A DNA stretch of 8,318 nt. Origin: an uncultured Roseateles sp. (GTDB taxonomy: Bacteria > Pseudomonadota > Gammaproteobacteria > Burkholderiales > Burkholderiaceae). Made by a program: the position numbers and the translations under genes. Position 1 is the first letter of the stretch. Every line of letters begins with the position of its first letter. This document shows, piece by piece, positions 1 through 6,110 of this stretch. The stretch covers positions 1 through 8,318 of the forward strand of contig CAMPJJ010000170.1 in NCBI GenBank assembly GCA_946886855.1, written 5' to 3'. Below the pieces are notes generated by a model. That model was given only the letters and a program-made list of their open reading frames with translations. It had not been told where the DNA came from and did not search any database.

Positions 1-6
1 GGGGGA

Positions 7-1713
7 CTACCGCGCGGGCAGGGGCAGCACCCGGCCCTGCGCCTGCTTCGGCGCGGGGATATGCAGGATGGCCGACAGCGTCGGCGCGAAGTCGACGATC
101 TCGACGCGCTGCTCGATCCGGCCCTGGCCGACCCATGCCGGTCCCCAGGTCAGCAGCGGCACGTGGGTGTCGTCCTCATAGGGGCTGCCGTGGGTGGTGC
201 CCGTCACGCGGGACCCGAACATCCAGCCCGCCTTCGGCACCACCTGCAAGGGCGCGGCGATGCCCGGATACCAGGAGCGGCGGAACTGCTCGAGGTAGGG
301 CGTCGTGGTGTCCGTCCCCGCCAGCTGCGCGCGGGTGAAGGCGGCCTGGACGCCGTCGATCTGCTCGACCGATGCCTTCGCGACGGCATAGACGTCGTCG
401 GGATTCAGCCCGGCGACCTTGATCGCCACCTCGTCGAAGATCACGCCCGAGCCCGACATGTTCAGGGCCCAGCGGAAATCGCCGAACCGCTTCGACAAGC
501 CGGCGTTGATGATGCCGACGACCTGGGCCGGATTGATGCGTCCGGCGTCCCGGCCCTGCGACTTCGCCCATTCGGGCGTGTCGGTGAAGCCGTGGTCGGC
601 GGTCAGCACGGCGATGTAATTGCCGCGGCCGACCTTGGCATCGAGGTACTTGAACCAGTCCTGCAGGTAGGCGTCCAGATGCAGGAAATGGTCGTGCGAC
701 AGCCGCGATTCGGGGCCGAAGGCGTGGTTGATGTAGTCGTGGCTGGACAGGCTGACGGAAAGGATGTCGGTCTGGTCGTCGGCGCCCAGCTGTTCGCCTT
801 CGACGGCCGCCTTCGCGAAAGCCAGCGTCAGTTCGTCACCGAACGGGGAGGGCAGGATGTTCCCGTAGAAGCGCGGTCCCGGACCGTCCATGCCGGCGCC
901 CAGCACCGCCGGCAGCCGGTTGCCGTTGCCGCTGTTGGCCTGCCAGGGCTGGCCGTCCGGCACGCTGCGGGCGTAGGCGGCCTCCGGCAGCATCGGGGAC
1001 CAGGTCTTGCCGAAGAGCTTGTCGGCCGGTTTGGCCGCGTTGAACGCGTCGACCCAGGCGGGGTGCTTGTCCATGTAGTAGGTGGACGACGCGAATTCCC
1101 CGCTGCCGCCCATGAACATGTAGGCCGTGCCCTTGTGGCCGGCCGGCAGGATCGCGCCGCGGTCCTTGCCGGAGATGCCGATCACCTTGGATTCCGGCTG
1201 CAGCGTGCGCAGCACGTCGCCGACGGTCTCGACCTTGTAGTTGTTGGGGCTGGTGCCGGCCAGCGGTTCGGTCTTGTTGCCGATGTACTGGTAGCGCGGA
1301 TCGGCGGTGTTGTATTGCGGGGCGGCGGTCATCGGGTCCCGCCACTCGTTGCCGATGATGCCGCTGCGTTGCGGATAGGCGCCGCTCAGCATGATCGAGT
1401 GGCCGGCCGCCGTGACCGTGTAGCCGTGGCCGTAGTACGCGTTGGCGAACCAGGCGCCACGGTCGAGGAAGCGCTTGAAGCCGTCCGGCTGGAGTTGGTC
1501 GCGGTAGCCGAGCACCTGCCGGATCGGCAGTCCGTCGACGACCATGAAGACGACCAGCTTCGGCGGTTTCTTCGCCTGGAAGGCGGACGCGGCGGGGCCA
1601 GGTGTTGCCGGCGCGGCGCCGGTGGCCGACGTGGAGGAGGAGGGGGCGTTGGCGCAGGCGGCCAGCGCGGCCAGGACGGGCACCAGCAACCAGGTGCGAC
1701 GGGTCAGGGTCAT
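7..1713 (-). CDS. pafA: PafA-type alkaline phosphatase (phosphomonoesterase), predicted lipoprotein
   Basis: Predicted zinc-dependent phosphatase of the alkaline phosphatase superfamily, releasing phosphate from organic monoesters outside the cytoplasm (568 aa). From ATG 1713, residues 1-20 form a signal peptide with a twin-arginine pair (R5 R6) and a lipobox, LAAC, giving lipid-modified C20; a Ser/Ala/Pro linker follows to about residue 46. The catalytic domain shows D60 (VVDG), nucleophile T101 in TAAGH, N122 (GNEW), K183 and R185 (GKDRG), D326 and H330 (SHDYINH), D373-H374 (TADHG) and H508 (THGSPY). These match D38, T79, N100, K162, R164, D305, H309, D352, H353 and H486 of Elizabethkingia PafA (recalled numbering) at a steady offset of 21-22. 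The Asn/Lys/Arg set is the monoesterase signature and argues against a nucleotide pyrophosphatase. An upstream ATG at 1893 is rejected because it would run through a terminator and bury the signal peptide. The GGAG ribosome site lies 11 bases upstream, rather far. TAG stop at 7-9. Confidence 0.9.
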   Translation of the reverse strand: MTLTRRTWLLVPVLAALAACANAPSSSTSATGAAPATPGPAASAFQAKKPPKLVVFMVVDGLPIRQVLGYRDQLQPDGFKRFLDRGAWFANAYYGHGYTVTAAGHSIMLSGAYPQRSGIIGNEWRDPMTAAPQYNTADPRYQYIGNKTEPLAGTSPNNYKVETVGDVLRTLQPESKVIGISGKDRGAILPAGHKGTAYMFMGGSGEFASSTYYMDKHPAWVDAFNAAKPADKLFGKTWSPMLPEAAYARSVPDGQPWQANSGNGNRLPAVLGAGMDGPGPRFYGNILPSPFGDELTLAFAKAAVEGEQLGADDQTDILSVSLSSHDYINHAFGPESRLSHDHFLHLDAYLQDWFKYLDAKVGRGNYIAVLTADHGFTDTPEWAKSQGRDAGRINPAQVVGIINAGLSKRFGDFRWALNMSGSGVIFDEVAIKVAGLNPDDVYAVAKASVEQIDGVQAAFTRAQLAGTDTTTPYLEQFRRSWYPGIAAPLQVVPKAGWMFGSRVTGTTHGSPYEDDTHVPLLTWGPAWVGQGRIEQRVEIVDFAPTLSAILHIPAPKQAQGRVLPLPAR

Positions 1714-1736
1714 GGCGGGTGAGGCTCCGGACGAAG

Positions 1737-1760
1737 CCGCTGAAACAAATATGACAGCGG
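1737..1760. promoter_or_regulatory. Inverted repeat upstream of pafA
   Basis: CCGCTG (1737-1742) and CAGCGG (1755-1760) are perfect inverted half-sites around a 12-base AT-rich centre. The element lies between the terminator and the pafA start in an otherwise very GC-rich stretch. It could be an operator, or a weak hairpin in the leader. I do not recognise a specific regulator. It overlaps the Pho-box-like element, so the two readings compete. Confidence 0.35.
1740..1757 (-). promoter_or_regulatory. Candidate Pho box (PhoB site) upstream of pafA
   Basis: On the minus strand, CTGTCAT (1757-1751) is a perfect 7/7 match to the PhoB half-site. A 4-base spacer, ATTT, and GTTTCAG (4/7 match) follow at the phase expected for the second half-site. 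Phosphate control of a phosphatase makes sense. Against it, only 26 bases separate the element from the ATG, leaving almost no leader if a -10 box sits at the usual distance, and I see no convincing -10. The family's namesake is also described as phosphate-irrepressible. Confidence 0.4.
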
Positions 1761-1786
1761 AGTATCCACCCGGCCCGCCCGGACGG

Positions 1787-1819
1787 AAAAAAGGCCGGTC
1801 ACCACGCGATGACCGGCCT
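1787..1819 (-). terminator. Intrinsic terminator reading leftward, between glcF and pafA
   Basis: A perfect 10-bp stem, AGGCCGGTCA (1792-1801) with TGACCGGCCT (1810-1819), encloses an 8-base loop. On the minus strand it runs straight into six T residues (plus-strand A run 1787-1792). On the plus strand only ATTTCACTTT follows, so the minus direction is favoured. It should end transcripts coming from glcF or from the structured region, separating them from pafA. Confidence 0.9.
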
Positions 1820-2024
1820 ATTTCACTTTCTGATTGGAATCGCTTGCGCGCTCCCCTCCTGTTATGGGAGCGGATTCTGCGGGCCGCTGGCAACGGGCAT
1901 GCCCGGGTTTGCCCGAGTTGGGGCGTCAGAGGTGAGAACTCCTCCTCAAGAGGGAGGGGTTTCGGCGAGGAATGATGCGTCGGCGCGACGCTTCCTCAAG
2001 AGATCCGGCGGTGAAGTCAATGAC
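1820..2024. other. Hairpin-rich intergenic region; possible structured RNA
   Basis: Non-coding stretch between glcF and the terminator. Four hairpins can be drawn. A (1837-1877): GAATC/GATTC outside CGCTCCC (1849-1855)/GGGAGCG (1866-1872), with a 7-base one-sided bulge. B (1891-1920): CGGGCA/TGCCCG, extended by CAA/TTG past a 2-base bulge. C (about 1936-1962): CCTCC (1941-1945)/GGAGG (1953-1957), extendable with G-U pairs only on the plus strand. D (1967-1997): GAGGAA/TTCCTC around a perfect GCGTCG/CGACGC stem with a 3-base loop. A 10-base direct repeat, TCCTCAAGAG, occurs at 1943-1952 and 1993-2002. The minus-strand terminator immediately beyond suits a minus-strand RNA or a glcF 3' UTR, whereas the G-U pairs in C favour plus. 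Strand and identity are open. Confidence 0.4.
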
Positions 2025-3281
2025 TCATCCATGCAGAAGTGCTTCGTCCAGCACTTCCACCCAGTGGCGGACCGGGACGTCCGTGCCGCTTTGCAGGTGC
2101 TGGATGCAGCCGATGTTGGCCGAGACGATCGCTTCAGCCGCCAGCGGCGCCAGGGCGGCGAGCTTGCGCTCCCGCAGTTGCTTGGACAACACCGGTTGCA
2201 GCACCGAATACGTGCCGGCGGAGCCGCAGCACAGGTGACTCTCGCTGGGCGCGAGCGAGATCTCGAAACCGAGCTCGCGCATCAGGCCCTCGACGCCGCC
2301 GCGCAGCTGCTGGCCGTGCTGGAGCGTGCAGGGCGGGTGGTAGGCGAGCGTGGGTCGATGCGTCCCGGCGCCGGGCTGGCCGAGCCGCGAGCGCAAGGGC
2401 TGGACCAGCGCCGGCAGGTACTCGCTGAGGTCGCGGGTCAGCGTGGCGATGCGCGTGGCCTTCTCCGCGTAGTCCGGGTCGTGCGCGAGCAGCCGGCCGT
2501 AATCCTTGACCTGCACGCCGCAGCCGGAGGCGTTCATGACGATGGCCTCGACCTGCTCGCCGTGACCGTCCACCATGGGCCACCAGGCGTCGATGTTGCG
2601 CCGGGCGTCGTCGAGACCGCCGTGGTGGTCGTTCATGTGGGTGCGGATCGCGCCGCAGCAGCCGGCCTCGTCGGCGACCAGCGTCTGCACGCCGGCGGCG
2701 TCGAGCACGCGGGCGGTGGCCGCGTTGATGTTGGGCATCATCGCCGGCTGCACGCAGCCGAGCAGCATCAGCACCTTGCGCGGATGGGTGCGCTGCGGCC
2801 ACTGGCGCGCGCGCGCGTCGGGCTTGGGCGGCACCTTGTCCTGCAGCGCGCCGGGCACCAGCGGGCGCAGCGCCTGGCCGAGCCGCAGCGCCGGCTTGAA
2901 CAGCGGCGAGGTCAGGCCTTCCTTCAGCAGCCAGCGCTTGACGCGCTCCTCGCGCGGGCGCTCGACTTTCGCGTCGACGATCTGCCGGCCGATCTCCACA
3001 AGCTGACCGTACTGGACGCCGGACGGGCAGGTGGTCTCGCAGTTGCGGCAGGTCAGGCAGCGGTCCAGGTGCAACTGCGTCGCCGCGGTCGGCGGCTCGC
3101 CTTCGAGCACCTGCTTGATCAGGTAGATGCGGCCGCGCGGGCCGTCGAGCTCGTCGCCGAGCAGCTGGTAGGTCGGACAGGTCGCGGTGCAGAAGCCGCA
3201 GTGCACGCAGCGCCGCAGGATGGCCTCGGCGGTCTCGCCTTCCGGGGTGCCTTGGAATTCGGGAGCCAGGTGGGTTTGCAT
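2025..3281 (-). CDS. glcF: Glycolate oxidase iron-sulfur subunit GlcF
   Basis: Iron-sulfur subunit of the membrane-associated GlcDEF complex, which oxidises glycolate to glyoxylate; GlcF is thought to carry electrons from the flavin subunits towards quinone. The 418 aa length is close to the E. coli protein. Two ferredoxin-type 4Fe-4S motifs are intact: C25-C28-C31-C35 (CVHCGFCTATCP) and C75-C78-C81-C85 (CLTCRNCETTCP). The C-terminal half carries the two cysteine-rich CCG domains, with GCVQP at 175-179, GCCG at 207-210, SGCG at 252-255, PPCTLQH at 316-322, CCGSAG at 351-356 and IGC at 390-392. The ATG at 3281 gives an N-terminus starting MQT, as I recall for E. coli GlcF, so the start is well supported even though no Shine-Dalgarno sequence is visible. 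It lies 82 bases downstream of glcE and is the last gene of the operon. Confidence 0.97.
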   Translation of the reverse strand: MQTHLAPEFQGTPEGETAEAILRRCVHCGFCTATCPTYQLLGDELDGPRGRIYLIKQVLEGEPPTAATQLHLDRCLTCRNCETTCPSGVQYGQLVEIGRQIVDAKVERPREERVKRWLLKEGLTSPLFKPALRLGQALRPLVPGALQDKVPPKPDARARQWPQRTHPRKVLMLLGCVQPAMMPNINAATARVLDAAGVQTLVADEAGCCGAIRTHMNDHHGGLDDARRNIDAWWPMVDGHGEQVEAIVMNASGCGVQVKDYGRLLAHDPDYAEKATRIATLTRDLSEYLPALVQPLRSRLGQPGAGTHRPTLAYHPPCTLQHGQQLRGGVEGLMRELGFEISLAPSESHLCCGSAGTYSVLQPVLSKQLRERKLAALAPLAAEAIVSANIGCIQHLQSGTDVPVRHWVEVLDEALLHG

Positions 3282-3283
3282 CG

Positions 3284-3305
3284 GTCGGCTTGCTGTCGGC
3301 TTGCT
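3284..3305. repeat. 11-bp tandem duplication in the glcE-glcF gap
   Basis: Two perfect back-to-back copies of GTCGGCTTGCT (3284-3294 and 3295-3305) end two bases before the glcF start codon (3279-3281). They occupy the place where a ribosome binding site would be expected, and neither copy contains one on the minus strand. Confidence 0.85.
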
Positions 3306-3337
3306 GCGCGTCGGGGGAAGGCGTCTCGCTGCGGGAG

Positions 3338-3363
3338 TCCGGATGAGAGATCCGGATCAGAGA
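3338..3363. repeat. 13-bp imperfect tandem duplication ending at the glcE stop
   Basis: TCCGGATGAGAGA (3338-3350) is followed directly by TCCGGATCAGAGA (3351-3363), 12 of 13 identical, abutting the glcE stop codon at 3364-3366. Because TCCGGA is its own reverse complement, the two copies can also pair as a 6-bp hairpin with a 7-base loop, and GATCCGGATC (3349-3358) is a perfect palindrome. No T run follows, so it is not a classical terminator. Confidence 0.8.
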
Positions 3364-4527
3364 TCAGAGGTCAGGATAGAGCCGCCCGGGATTGAAGATC
3401 CCCGCCGGATCGAACTGCCGCTTCAGTTCCTTGTGGATGCGCGTGAGCTGAGGGCCGAGCGGCGAGAACGCGCCATCGGACTTGTCGTTGGCGTAGAACA
3501 TCGTCGCGTGGCCGCCGGCCGCGGCCACCACCTCGCGCACCTGCGCGGGCGCCATCGGCGTCACCACCCAGCGCTGCGCGCCGCCCCATTCCACGAGCTG
3601 CTCGCCGTGCAGCGCCATCGGCGGCGTGGTCGACGGCACGGCGATGCGCCACAGCGTCGCGCCGCCGTGCACCGCGCGGCGCGCGCCCAGGAAGAACTCG
3701 TCGCACTGGTCGCGCAGGCCCTGCCAGAACGGCGCGGCCATCGCCTCCGGGATCGCGGAGCCGCCCAGCTTGTGGGCGGCCGCGCGGACCGCCGCCTCCG
3801 CACCGGACAGCCGGAGCACCAGCGCGCCGTCCCACCAGGCGCTCGCCGAGATCGGCAGCGGCTGGCCGCCCCAGCGGTTCATCCGCAGCAACGCCTTGTC
3901 CTGCGAGGCTTCGAAGCGCAGCGTCACCGTCGCGACCGGCCGCGGCAGGACCTTCAGCGTGACCTGCGCGATCAGGCCGAGCACGCCCAGCGAGCCCGCC
4001 ATCAGCCGCGACACGTCGTAGCCCGCGACGTTCTTCATCACCGTGCCGCCGAAATGCAGCAGCTCGCCCTTCGCGTCGAGCATCGTCAGCCCGAGCACGT
4101 GATCGCGCACCGCGCCGGCCGTCGCGCGCGCCGGGCCGGACAGCCCGCTCGCGACCATCCCGCCGATCGTGCCCGTGCCGCCCGAGGCCGCGCCGACGAA
4201 CCGCGGCGGCTCGAAGGCCAGGTGCTGGCCGTGCTGCGCCAGCAGCGCCTCCACCTCCGCCACCGGCGTGCCGGCGGCGGCGGTCACGTAGAGCTCGCTC
4301 GGTTCATAGGCCATGACGCCGTTGAGGGACAGCGTCGACATCGGCTCGGCGTCGCCCAGCGGGCCGCCGTAGAAGTCCTTGCTGCCGTGGCCGGTGAAGC
4401 GCACCGGCCGGCCTTCGAGAAAGCGCGCCGCCATCGCCTCCAGCGTGGCCATCAGTTGCGTCGCGGGGACGAAGCCGGCGGTCGGGCCCGTGCCCGCCGC
4501 CGCGACATCTGCTGCTTGCACCGCCAT
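3364..4527 (-). CDS. glcE: Glycolate oxidase FAD-binding subunit GlcE
   Basis: Second flavoprotein-type subunit of glycolate oxidase, acting with GlcD and GlcF. The 387 aa length is slightly above the usual 350-370. It has one PCMH-type FAD-binding fold: GHGSKDFYGG (46-55) resembles the GlcE flavin-loop motif, GGTGTIGGMVASGLSGP (116-132) is the glycine-rich loop, and GTVMKNVAGYDVSRLMAGSLGVLG (161-184) is the conserved second FAD segment. It ends with FDPAGIFNPGRLYPDL (372-387), the C-terminal motif of the VAO/GlcD-like oxidases. It lacks the long catalytic C-terminal domain of GlcD, as expected. The ATG shares one base with the glcD stop (TGATG at 4529-4525), and a GGAG sequence (plus 4536-4539) lies 8 bases upstream inside glcD, so translation is probably coupled. 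Confidence 0.96.
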   Translation of the reverse strand: MAVQAADVAAAGTGPTAGFVPATQLMATLEAMAARFLEGRPVRFTGHGSKDFYGGPLGDAEPMSTLSLNGVMAYEPSELYVTAAAGTPVAEVEALLAQHGQHLAFEPPRFVGAASGGTGTIGGMVASGLSGPARATAGAVRDHVLGLTMLDAKGELLHFGGTVMKNVAGYDVSRLMAGSLGVLGLIAQVTLKVLPRPVATVTLRFEASQDKALLRMNRWGGQPLPISASAWWDGALVLRLSGAEAAVRAAAHKLGGSAIPEAMAAPFWQGLRDQCDEFFLGARRAVHGGATLWRIAVPSTTPPMALHGEQLVEWGGAQRWVVTPMAPAQVREVVAAAGGHATMFYANDKSDGAFSPLGPQLTRIHKELKRQFDPAGIFNPGRLYPDL

Positions 4528-6053
4528 CAGAATCGCTCCAGTTCTGGAAATGAGAGTGCGCCGCGCTTGACATGCATGCGGCCGTATTCGGCGCAGCGCT
4601 GCAGCGTCGGGATCACCTTGCCGGGGTTCAGCAGCCCCTGCGGATCGAAGGCCCGTTTCAGGGCCAGCATGTGTTCACGCTCCTGCGGCGAGAACTGCAC
4701 GCACATGCTGTTGAGTTTCTCGACGCCGACGCCGTGTTCCCCGGTCACCGTGCCGCCCATCGCGACGCTGGTCTCGAGGATGTCGGCGCCGAAGCGCTCG
4801 CAGCGGTGCAGCTGATCGGGATCGTTGGCGTCGAACAGGATCAGCGGATGCAGGTTGCCGTCGCCGGCATGGAAGACGTTGGCGCAGCGCAGTCCGTACT
4901 TGCGCTCCATCGCCTGGATCGCCAGCAGGATGTCGGCCAGCCGCTTGCGCGGGATCGTCGAGTCCATGCACATGTAGTCCGGGCTGATGCGCCCCGAGGC
5001 CGGGAACGCGTTCTTGCGCCCGCTCCAGAAGCGCAGGCGCTGCGCCTCGTCCTCGCTGACCTCGAGCCGCGTCGCGCCGTTCGCGCGCAGCACCTCGTTC
5101 ATGCGGGCGATCTCTTCCTCGACCTCCTCCGGCGTGCCGTCGCTCTCGCACAGCAGGATCGCCTCGGCGTCGAGGTCGTAGCCGGCGTGGACGAAGTCCT
5201 CGACCGCCGCGGTCATCGGCTTGTCCATCATCTCCAGGCCGGCGGGGATGATGCCGGCCGCGATGATCGCGGCCACGGCGTCGCCGGCGCGGCGCAGGTC
5301 GTCGAAGCTGGCCATGATGCAGCGCGCCAGCTGCGGCTTGGGCGTCAGCTTGACCACCACCTCGGTCACCACCGCCAGCATGCCCTCGCTGCCGATCACG
5401 ACGCTGAGCAGGTCCAGCCCGGCGGCGTCCAGCGCCTCGGAGCCGAATTCGACCGGCTCGCCCTCGACCGTGAAGCCGCGCACCTTGAGCACGTTGTGCA
5501 GGGTCAGGCCGTACTTCAGGCAGTGCACGCCGCCCGAGTTCTCGGCGACGTTGCCGCCGATCGTGCAGGCGATCTGGCTGCTCGGGTCCGGCGCGTAGTA
5601 CAGGCCGTGCGCGGCCGCCGCCTCGGAGATCGCCAGGTTGCGCACGCCGCATTGCACGCGGGCGGTGCGCGCCAGCGGATCGATCGCCACGATGCGGTTG
5701 AACTTGGCCAGCGCCAGGGTCAGGCCCTCGGCATGGGGCATCGCGCCGCCGGACAGACCGGTGCCCGCGCCGCGCGCCACCACCGGCACGCCCAGCGCAT
5801 GACAGGCCTTCAGCACGCCGGCGACCTGCGCCTCGGTCTCGGGCAGCGCCACGGCCAGCGGGCGCTCGCGGTAGGCGGTCAGGCCGTCGCATTCATAGGG
5901 GCGCGTCTGCTCGTCCTGCCAGAGCAGCGCGTGCGCGGGCAGCTCGGCCCGCAGGGCCTGGACCAGCTGCGCGCGACGCCCGGCGCGGAAGCCGGCCAGC
6001 GCGGCGGCCTGGTCGCCGGGCGGCTCGTGGGTGGATGGGAGGACGGCGGTCAT
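4527..6053 (-). CDS. glcD: Glycolate oxidase catalytic FAD subunit GlcD
   Basis: FAD-linked catalytic subunit of glycolate oxidase (508 aa; E. coli GlcD about 499). It oxidises glycolate, and often D-lactate, to the 2-oxo acid. The PCMH FAD domain covers about residues 60-240: VVARGAGTGLSGGAMPH (91-107) binds the pyrophosphate, and IGGNVAENSGGVHCLKYG (165-182) and GSEGMLAVVTEV (221-232) are the other conserved FAD segments. The FAD-oxidase C-terminal domain follows, with HAGDGNLHP (395-403), GGTVTGEHGVGVEKL (433-447) and FDPQGLLNPGKVIP (469-482). The histidines in the HAGDGN and GEHG motifs are typical of the active site. First gene of glcDEF, 57 bases after the preceding gene. I see no clear promoter or terminator in that gap, and the AGGG at plus 6069-6072 is too distant (15 bases) to be a good ribosome site. 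No glcC regulator or glcB malate synthase lies in the window. Other D-2-hydroxyacid oxidases share the fold, but the glcE/glcF neighbours settle the call. Confidence 0.97.
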   Translation of the reverse strand: MTAVLPSTHEPPGDQAAALAGFRAGRRAQLVQALRAELPAHALLWQDEQTRPYECDGLTAYRERPLAVALPETEAQVAGVLKACHALGVPVVARGAGTGLSGGAMPHAEGLTLALAKFNRIVAIDPLARTARVQCGVRNLAISEAAAAHGLYYAPDPSSQIACTIGGNVAENSGGVHCLKYGLTLHNVLKVRGFTVEGEPVEFGSEALDAAGLDLLSVVIGSEGMLAVVTEVVVKLTPKPQLARCIMASFDDLRRAGDAVAAIIAAGIIPAGLEMMDKPMTAAVEDFVHAGYDLDAEAILLCESDGTPEEVEEEIARMNEVLRANGATRLEVSEDEAQRLRFWSGRKNAFPASGRISPDYMCMDSTIPRKRLADILLAIQAMERKYGLRCANVFHAGDGNLHPLILFDANDPDQLHRCERFGADILETSVAMGGTVTGEHGVGVEKLNSMCVQFSPQEREHMLALKRAFDPQGLLNPGKVIPTLQRCAEYGRMHVKRGALSFPELERF

Positions 6054-6110
6054 GGCGTCGAACTGTAGCCCTGTGCGCTGACCCCGGACTGAATCCTCGG
6101 CGCGGGACCG

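Noticed and set aside
61..1722. Long open frame on the plus strand opposite pafA
   Set aside because: It mirrors a well-supported phosphatase gene. Its product is a Val/Arg/Gly/Ala-rich string without motifs, as expected from antisense of GC-rich codons.
1792..1830. Terminator for plus-strand transcription at the same hairpin
   Set aside because: The stem is symmetric, but the T run exists only on the minus strand. The plus side reads ATTTCACTTT, and no plus-strand gene precedes it.
1714..1893. N-terminal extension of pafA to an ATG at 1893
   Set aside because: The added 60 codons pass through the terminator stem-loop and hairpin region, are Arg-rich, and would place the signal peptide internally.
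1820..2000. Firm call of 6S RNA (ssrS)
   Set aside because: Only a 20-odd-base arm resembles the E. coli sequence from memory. The closing stem is not found on the plus strand, and the terminator points the other way, so it is reported only as a possibility.
2805..2817. Alternating GC run, a possible Z-DNA or slippage site
   Set aside because: It lies in frame inside glcF, encoding an Arg-Ala stretch in a variable linker. Such runs are common at this GC content.
1809..3395. Long plus-strand open frame across the gap and opposite glcF
   Set aside because: Composition is His/Arg/Ala/Gly-rich without domains. It would run through the hairpin region and lies antisense to glcF with both 4Fe-4S motifs intact.
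3187..4815. Long plus-strand open frame opposite glcE
   Set aside because: Arg/His/Ala-rich, no recognisable motif, antisense to a gene with clear FAD-binding motifs.
4572..6068. Long plus-strand open frame opposite glcD
   Set aside because: Same antisense artefact; the real gene on the other strand has every GlcD motif.
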